Assembly (NCBI GenBank): GCA_017381015.1
Contig: JAFOCV010000098.1
Span: 1 to 36,371 of the forward strand
Direction of reading: 5' to 3'
Origin: Bacteroidaceae bacterium
GTDB taxonomy: Bacteria > Bacteroidota > Bacteroidia > Bacteroidales > Bacteroidaceae
DNA: 36,371 nucleotides
Shown: in pieces, positions 32,510 to 36,371 of the stretch
Layout of the letters: each line of letters opens with the position of its first letter
Numbering within the stretch: position 1 is the first letter of the stretch
Position numbers and translations under genes: made by a program
Notes under the pieces: model-generated
Databases searched by the model: none
What the model was told of the DNA's origin: nothing
The model's input: the letters and a program-made list of their open reading frames with translations, nothing else

Positions 32510-33617
32510 TACATTCCATCTCTATGAGCCATGTGGGACGGCAAACGGGAGCCAGAGTGATGACGGTGGGAATGCCGGGATAATGCTCACTGAACATCTT
32601 GCTCACCATATTGTAGTCAGCTGTATCGCGCAGATATACTATTATCTGAGCACAATCCTTCATGGACATGTTGCCCTCGGCAAGGAGTTGTTCCACGTTC
32701 TCCCACATGCGAAGGGTTTGCTTGTATATATCGCCCACGTGCACCACATTGCCTTGATTGTCAATGCTTGCGGTGCCAGAGATGTAGGCATGCTTGCGGT
32801 CGCCATAATGGAGCAGAGTGCCACGCTCGAAGGTCACGCCATAGTCGCTGGTGCGATTGAGATGCGTGGGGGCATAGAGGTATTGCTGCTGCTCGGGGAG
32901 GAAGCCCGTGAGAGCATACGAACCTAGTTGTACCAAGGCTTTAGGGTCGGAAGGATTGCCACCGATGCCAGTGGAAGAAATATAATGTGTATCAGCCGTG
33001 AGCCCGATATAATCAAAGTATTGTCGGCGTGCCACCACAAGGCCCTGGTATTGAGTGTCCACATCCCTCACGAAGAACCACGTGCGTATGCAATTGTCGG
33101 CAATGGAAGCATGCTCCTTGCCCAGGAGTTGTTCGTATTGTGTGAGCAGAGTTTGTGTCTGCATGTGGCTATCTCCATGGTTGTCCATGAGTCCCATTGT
33201 CCAGATGTGGCGATACCCATTGTGCTCCACGATGGTGGAGTTGGCATCGTCTGCCTGGTATATAGTGTTCATGCCTTCCTGCAGATAGAGCCAGAGAGCC
33301 ACCTTGCTTCCATCCAGAGGAGGTTGCTGAATGTAGCTGATGCTGCAATGGGGCTCCTCTTCGTGCATGAGAGGTTGCTGGTTGGTACTGTCCGACAGGA
33401 AATAGCGTTTGAATACCATCTTGGCATCTTTCAGCTCTTCCATCTGAAGCAATTGTTGCTCTGCCTGGCAGAGGCGCTGATACTGTCCGATGAAGGTATC
33501 CTCGAGAGGTGTGATGTGTAATATGGCGTGCCACTCCTTGACACCATTTGCGGTGGAAAAGGATGAAATTTCTATGTGCGCACCCAGTTGGGCTATACTT
33601 AATTGTGAGTATTTCAT
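32466..33617 (-). CDS. Rid/YjgF-like protein with two domains (chorismatase-like layout)
   Basis: The C-terminal half (about 250-375) is a Rid/YjgF-fold domain: KHAYISGTASIDNQGNVVHVGD, DIYKQTLRMWENVEQLL, CAQIIVYLRDTADYNMV and GIPTVITLAPVCRPTWLIEMECIAI. R360 sits where RidA has its carboxylate-binding arginine. The N-terminal half has a related, diverged fold, so the whole recalls two-domain chorismatases or other fused Rid proteins. The 383-residue chain starts at ATG 33617; the longer start at 33632 lies upstream of the -7 element and cannot be used from that promoter. It overlaps the ResB-CcsA gene, so the two are probably translated together. The reaction is not established; imine/enamine deaminase or chorismate hydrolase are candidates. 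Confidence 0.78.
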   Translation of the reverse strand: MKYSQLSIAQLGAHIEISSFSTANGVKEWHAILHITPLEDTFIGQYQRLCQAEQQLLQMEELKDAKMVFKRYFLSDSTNQQPLMHEEEPHCSISYIQQPPLDGSKVALWLYLQEGMNTIYQADDANSTIVEHNGYRHIWTMGLMDNHGDSHMQTQTLLTQYEQLLGKEHASIADNCIRTWFFVRDVDTQYQGLVVARRQYFDYIGLTADTHYISSTGIGGNPSDPKALVQLGSYALTGFLPEQQQYLYAPTHLNRTSDYGVTFERGTLLHYGDRKHAYISGTASIDNQGNVVHVGDIYKQTLRMWENVEQLLAEGNMSMKDCAQIIVYLRDTADYNMVSKMFSEHYPGIPTVITLAPVCRPTWLIEMECIAIKECENAQYANF

Positions 33618-33621
33618 GCCA

Positions 33622-33629
33622 CAAAGGTA
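33622..33629 (-). promoter_or_regulatory. -7 element four bases before the Rid-like start codon
   Basis: TACCTTTG on minus, separated from ATG 33617 by only four bases, so a leaderless mRNA is predicted. No TTTG at the -33 distance. Confidence 0.52.
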
Positions 33630-33672
33630 CAAAAAAATGAATAATGCGATGCGATAGCTGTGGATTTATTTA

Positions 33673-33680
33673 TAACTTTG
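33673..33680 (+). promoter_or_regulatory. -7 element for the hemerythrin-LuxR regulator
   Basis: TAACTTTG fits TAnnTTTG and predicts a leader of about 57 bases. A second match, TACGTTTG at 33714-33721, could give a shorter transcript. Neither has a clear -33 element. Confidence 0.48.
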
Positions 33681-33743
33681 CCTTCAAGAATAAATTAGAC
33701 GTGGTGTATACCATACGTTTGTAAGGGGTAAAAATATAAAAAA

Positions 33744-34724
33744 ATGACAGACAAGTACAGGGCTTCCGACCCAATGAGTGATTTGATAAGCGATGATTAC
33801 AGAATGTTGCAGGTAATCAGTCGTTTCGGTATGGCTTTTGGTTTTGGCGATGCCACTATCCAGAAGGTGTGTGAGGAGTGTGGTGTGGATGTACCTACAT
33901 TTCTGGCCGTGGTCAACTTTGTTCGCGGAGGTCAGCACGTCAAGGTGAGCGAACTGATAGATGATGTGGATGTGGCTGCCTTGATGCAATATCTCAAGCG
34001 CTCGCACTCGTATTTCGTAGACTTTCGTCTGCCAGCCATCAAGCGCAAACTATTGGAGGCAATGACCGTTTCCAATAATCAGATAGCCGTACTGATACTG
34101 AAGTTTTACGATGAATACGCCGCCGAGATATCCCGACATATGGATTATGAGAATCACCACGTGCATCCCTATGTGGAGCAATTATTGCAAGGCAAACTGC
34201 CCACCTCAGAGCACGGCTTTCATGCCCTTTGCCATCGCCATCAGGACAATCATGGCAGTATAGAGCGTAGTGCCTCCGAGCTGAAGAATATCATCATCAA
34301 ATATTACCCTGCCGAGAGCAATATCCAATTGCTCAACGAGGTGTTGATGGACATCTATATGATGGAGGAGGATATGTTCAGTCATTGCAGATTGGAGGAC
34401 CAATTGTTTGCCGAATCCGTTCATCGCCTGGAGGATGAAGTGCGCCTGAAAGCTACTGATAGCAACGAAGAAGATGCTATTCCTGTTACCGCACAGAAGG
34501 CAGATGGTGCTGATGGACTTTCCGAGAGAGAAAAAGAAGTGATAGTGGAGGTGGTAAAGGGGTATTCCAACAAGGAAATAGCCGAGAATATGTTTATTTC
34601 CGTTAATACGGTAATGACCCATAGAAGAAACATTACCAAGAAGTTAAACATCCATTCCCCCGCAGGTCTTACCATCTATGCCATCGTCAATGGCTTGGTA
34701 CGATTGGAGGATATCAAACTCTGA
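33744..34724 (+). CDS. hemerythrin-like (RIC/YtfE-type) sensor fused to LuxR-type DNA-binding domain
   Basis: Predicted one-component transcription regulator. Residues 11-60 resemble the N-terminal DUF542 domain of the iron-centre repair proteins YtfE/ScdA (DLISDDYRMLQVISRFGM), but the usual cysteine pair is replaced by AFGFGD. Residues 80-230 form a four-helix hemerythrin-like domain. Candidate diiron ligands are H88, H132, E136, H170, H214 and E218. Their spacing (44, 4, 34, 44, 4) nearly equals that known for YtfE (H84, H129, E133, H160, H204, E208). Residues 259-315 are a LuxR/NarL helix-turn-helix (LSEREKEVIVEVVKGYSNKEIA, then ISVNTVMTHRRNITKKL). Sensing of oxygen, nitric oxide or iron is inferred. 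A perfect hairpin terminator follows the gene. Confidence 0.88.
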   Translation: MTDKYRASDPMSDLISDDYRMLQVISRFGMAFGFGDATIQKVCEECGVDVPTFLAVVNFVRGGQHVKVSELIDDVDVAALMQYLKRSHSYFVDFRLPAIKRKLLEAMTVSNNQIAVLILKFYDEYAAEISRHMDYENHHVHPYVEQLLQGKLPTSEHGFHALCHRHQDNHGSIERSASELKNIIIKYYPAESNIQLLNEVLMDIYMMEEDMFSHCRLEDQLFAESVHRLEDEVRLKATDSNEEDAIPVTAQKADGADGLSEREKEVIVEVVKGYSNKEIAENMFISVNTVMTHRRNITKKLNIHSPAGLTIYAIVNGLVRLEDIKL

Positions 34725-35198
34725 TTCCCTCGCTTTCCTTTGGGGTTAATGTGCTATTTTTCTGTTTTTCTTATCAATAAGTGAATATCATAAGGGGGGT
34801 GAACATTTCGTTCACCCCCCTTGTTGGTTATAGCATTGAGTCAGAATAATTGTAGGACACAAAACTAACACCATACTAAGCTAAACACTTGTGTAGCAAG
34901 AAAAACGAAAAATAAAAGAGTTAAAGTTGGGTTAGTAAAGTGAAAGCCTTTGGCAGACAGATTTGTGTCGCATGTGCCAACGATACAAGACAGATGAAAA
35001 CGAGATGATAGGAGCGGCACCCCCAGCATCAGTATTCATCAGTCGTTAATCAAGCGAAGATTTGATTAACATCTATCAAAAGAACAAACACTCCACAAGG
35101 AAATAAATCATGTCTTATCATGTTTCATCAGTTGATAGAATATTTTTCCCCAGGTGGAATTGTTGTTGCAATGATTTTATTTTTTGAATAATTTACTT
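34725..35198. other. 474-bp gap between regulator and YeiH genes
   Basis: It begins with the regulator's terminator. The remaining 370 bp is AT-rich with no ORF over 25 codons that I find convincing. It has a hairpin (GTTAATCAA 35045-35053 with TTGATTAAC 35062-35070) and a distant pair CTATCAA (35073) and TTGATAG (35132). It might hold a small RNA; nothing proves this. Confidence 0.6.
34792..34822 (+). terminator. perfect hairpin terminator of the hemerythrin-LuxR gene
   Basis: AAGGGGGGTGAAC (34792-34804) and GTTCACCCCCCTT (34810-34822) form a perfect 13-bp stem with loop ATTTC, 67 bases after the stop codon. Confidence 0.8.
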
Positions 35199-36194
35199 TT
35201 ATAGATTGATATCCGATAATAAGATATATGCCAACGAACCTATACTTATCACCAACCAAAGCAAAACACCCTGTAACAACGGCTTCACCCCGACAGTCTT
35301 CAATACATCAGTAGAAAGAGAAGCACCAATAAAGAACATGGTAATGATCAGTCCTCTTCGAGCTAAGCCTGAAATAGCTTTACCTACTTCGGGAACACTA
35401 TCGAGTACATATGTATTCAACAAAACAGCAACAATGAACCAAAGGATAAACCAAGGAATGCTGATTTTCTTTCCACCATTCTTGAAGATAACCGAAGTAG
35501 CCAATGCCAATGGAATAATCCACAAAGCACGAGTTAACTTGATAGTCGTTGCAATTTGAAGCGCTTCCTCACCGTAAGCAGCACCAGCCCCAACGACCGA
35601 GCTGGTATCATGAATCGCAATGGCCGCCCAAGTACCAAACTCCTGTTGAGTCAATCCTAACCAACCACCCATCACTGGAAAAATAAACAACGCAATAGCA
35701 TTCAATACAAAAATAGTAGCCAACGCCACCGACATATCACTATCTTTCGCTTTGATGACCGGTCCAACCGCCGCAATGGCACTACCGCCACAAATAGCTG
35801 TACCCGAACTAATCAGATAGGAAGTATCCCGATTTACCTTCAATATTTTCCGACCAATGAACATACCGATAATCATCGTACCGATAACAGAGATTATGGT
35901 AAACATCATTCCTTCCTTACCCGAGGCTAGAGAAGCATGAAGGTTCATGCCAAACCCCAACCCCACAACCGAGTATTGCAAAAGCTTCTTTGAAACTTTC
36001 TTGTTAAACTTCGGATAAGCTTGTCCACACAAAAGGGCAAATACCAATCCCAAGAATAATGCTACGGGAGGAGTTACCCATGAAGAAAAAAACGACATGC
36101 CCGGTACATAATCCAACAAGAGACATACAACAAGTATCACCAGAATACCTGAATAAATAGCTTTGTTATTAGTTTTCAAAAATTCCATGATCAT
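35199..36194 (-). CDS. YeiH family (UPF0324) membrane transporter, putative sulfate exporter
   Basis: An integral membrane protein with about ten hydrophobic helices across 331 residues. Family features include PPVALFLGLVFALL near residue 41, LLQYSVVGLGFGMNL (about 71-85), the SSGTAICGGSAIAAVGPVI motif (about 128-146), AIAIHDTSSVVGAGAAYGEEAL (about 190-211) and the C-terminal FFIGASL. Members are labelled putative sulfate exporters; that label rests on weak evidence and the real substrate may differ. The start is ATG 36194, or the second methionine at 36188. A -7 element (TACCTTTG, 36224-36217) lies 22 bases upstream. The base composition looks more AT-rich than the central genes. It is divergent from the rubredoxin gene. 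Confidence 0.9.
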   Translation of the reverse strand: MIMEFLKTNNKAIYSGILVILVVCLLLDYVPGMSFFSSWVTPPVALFLGLVFALLCGQAYPKFNKKVSKKLLQYSVVGLGFGMNLHASLASGKEGMMFTIISVIGTMIIGMFIGRKILKVNRDTSYLISSGTAICGGSAIAAVGPVIKAKDSDMSVALATIFVLNAIALFIFPVMGGWLGLTQQEFGTWAAIAIHDTSSVVGAGAAYGEEALQIATTIKLTRALWIIPLALATSVIFKNGGKKISIPWFILWFIVAVLLNTYVLDSVPEVGKAISGLARRGLIITMFFIGASLSTDVLKTVGVKPLLQGVLLWLVISIGSLAYILLSDINL

Positions 36195-36216
36195 TTCATT
36201 GTCTTATTTACGGGTA

Positions 36217-36224
36217 CAAAGGTA
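36217..36224 (-). promoter_or_regulatory. -7 element for the YeiH gene
   Basis: TACCTTTG on minus fits TAnnTTTG, with about 16-20 bases of leader to the start codon. No TTTG at the -33 distance. Confidence 0.52.
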
Positions 36225-36263
36225 CGAAATAAATTTCATTTATAACGCCATAGATTTTATCTG

Positions 36264-36294
36264 TTGGAAACAAAACACATTTCCCCTACCTTTG
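36264..36294 (+). promoter_or_regulatory. promoter for the rubredoxin-like gene
   Basis: TTG (36264-36266), a 20-base spacer and TACCTTTG (36287-36294); the leader would be about 45 A-rich bases. Confidence 0.65.
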
Positions 36295-36343
36295 CATCAG
36301 AGAAAAACAAAAGAATTGAATAACATTAAAAACAGATAAGATT

Positions 36344-36371
36344 ATGAAAAAGTATGTATGCACAGTTTGCA
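36344..36371 (+). CDS. probable rubredoxin, 3'-truncated by window edge
   Basis: Only nine codons are visible: MKKYVCTVC. This is the characteristic start of rubredoxin, with the first CxxC iron-binding pair (C6, C9); the second pair would lie about 30 residues on, outside the window. A good promoter precedes it. A rubredoxin-like domain at the start of a larger protein cannot be excluded. Rubredoxins pass electrons to oxygen- and peroxide-reducing enzymes in anaerobes. Confidence 0.7.

Noticed and set aside
35110-35187. 25-codon ORF in the gap before the YeiH gene
   Set aside because: Too short, low-complexity and without promoter or known small-protein features.

Overview
The window looks like a chromosomal segment of a Bacteroidales bacterium, most likely Prevotellaceae or a close relative. 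This rests on four things: recurrent promoters of the Bacteroidetes form TTTG-N19/20-TAnnTTTG; start codons without Shine-Dalgarno sequences; families typical of the phylum (S46 dipeptidyl-peptidase, fused FeoA-FeoB with a Cys-rich partner, RluA with an N-terminal extension, WbqC, GH89 and GH2 enzymes, hemerythrin-LuxR regulator); and tight minus-strand operons. I see no rRNA, tRNA, CRISPR array, transposase or phage gene. It reads as ordinary core and accessory chromosome, with unusually repeat-rich intergenic regions.

Layout: (1) 1-3.7 kb: the 3' part of a GH2 glycosidase, a bidirectional terminator, a NudC / formate-nitrite-transporter pair on minus, and a small secreted protein on plus. 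(2) 3.7-10.8 kb: manC on plus, an array of four 42-bp dyad repeats, then a minus-strand run of acetyltransferase-like gene, parE, coaD, S41 protease and ybeY, in which parE/coaD and coaD/S41 each overlap by 8 bp. (3) 10.9-15.1 kb: wbqC-like and RluA on plus, then a minus-strand M16 peptidase whose 3' end overlaps RluA by 38 bp, and a lipoprotein of unknown function. (4) 15.05-16.0 kb: nearly 1 kb without a convincing gene, holding two different repeat arrays of about 42-bp period and a duplicated promoter segment. (5) 16.0-21.1 kb: a plus-strand run of a small conserved protein, a ferredoxin-nitroreductase, a GH89 alpha-N-acetylglucosaminidase and a LOG-like protein, ending in a hairpin and a 9-bp tandem array. 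(6) 21.3-26.3 kb: a BI-1 protein and a large M16 peptidase on minus, divergent from a PBP4-type D,D-carboxypeptidase. (7) 26.3-28.8 kb: the iron-uptake operon feoAB plus a 48-residue Cys-rich membrane protein. (8) 28.8-36.4 kb: an S46 dipeptidyl-peptidase, a compact ResB-CcsA fusion with a Rid/YjgF-like gene, a hemerythrin-like/LuxR regulator, a YeiH-family transporter, and the first nine codons of a probable rubredoxin at the right edge.

Physiologically the region combines host- or diet-glycan use (GH2, GH89), peptide use (S46, M16, S41), iron and redox handling (feoAB, ferredoxin-nitroreductase, diiron regulator, rubredoxin) and housekeeping genes. The most unexpected signal is that four intergenic loci with unrelated sequences (4885-5041, 15179-15320, 15405-15776, 28998-29082) all repeat with the same 42-bp period, equal to four turns of B-DNA and to 14 codons. 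A second theme is that several perfect or near-perfect promoters lie only 4-9 bases from the start codon, which predicts leaderless or nearly leaderless mRNAs.
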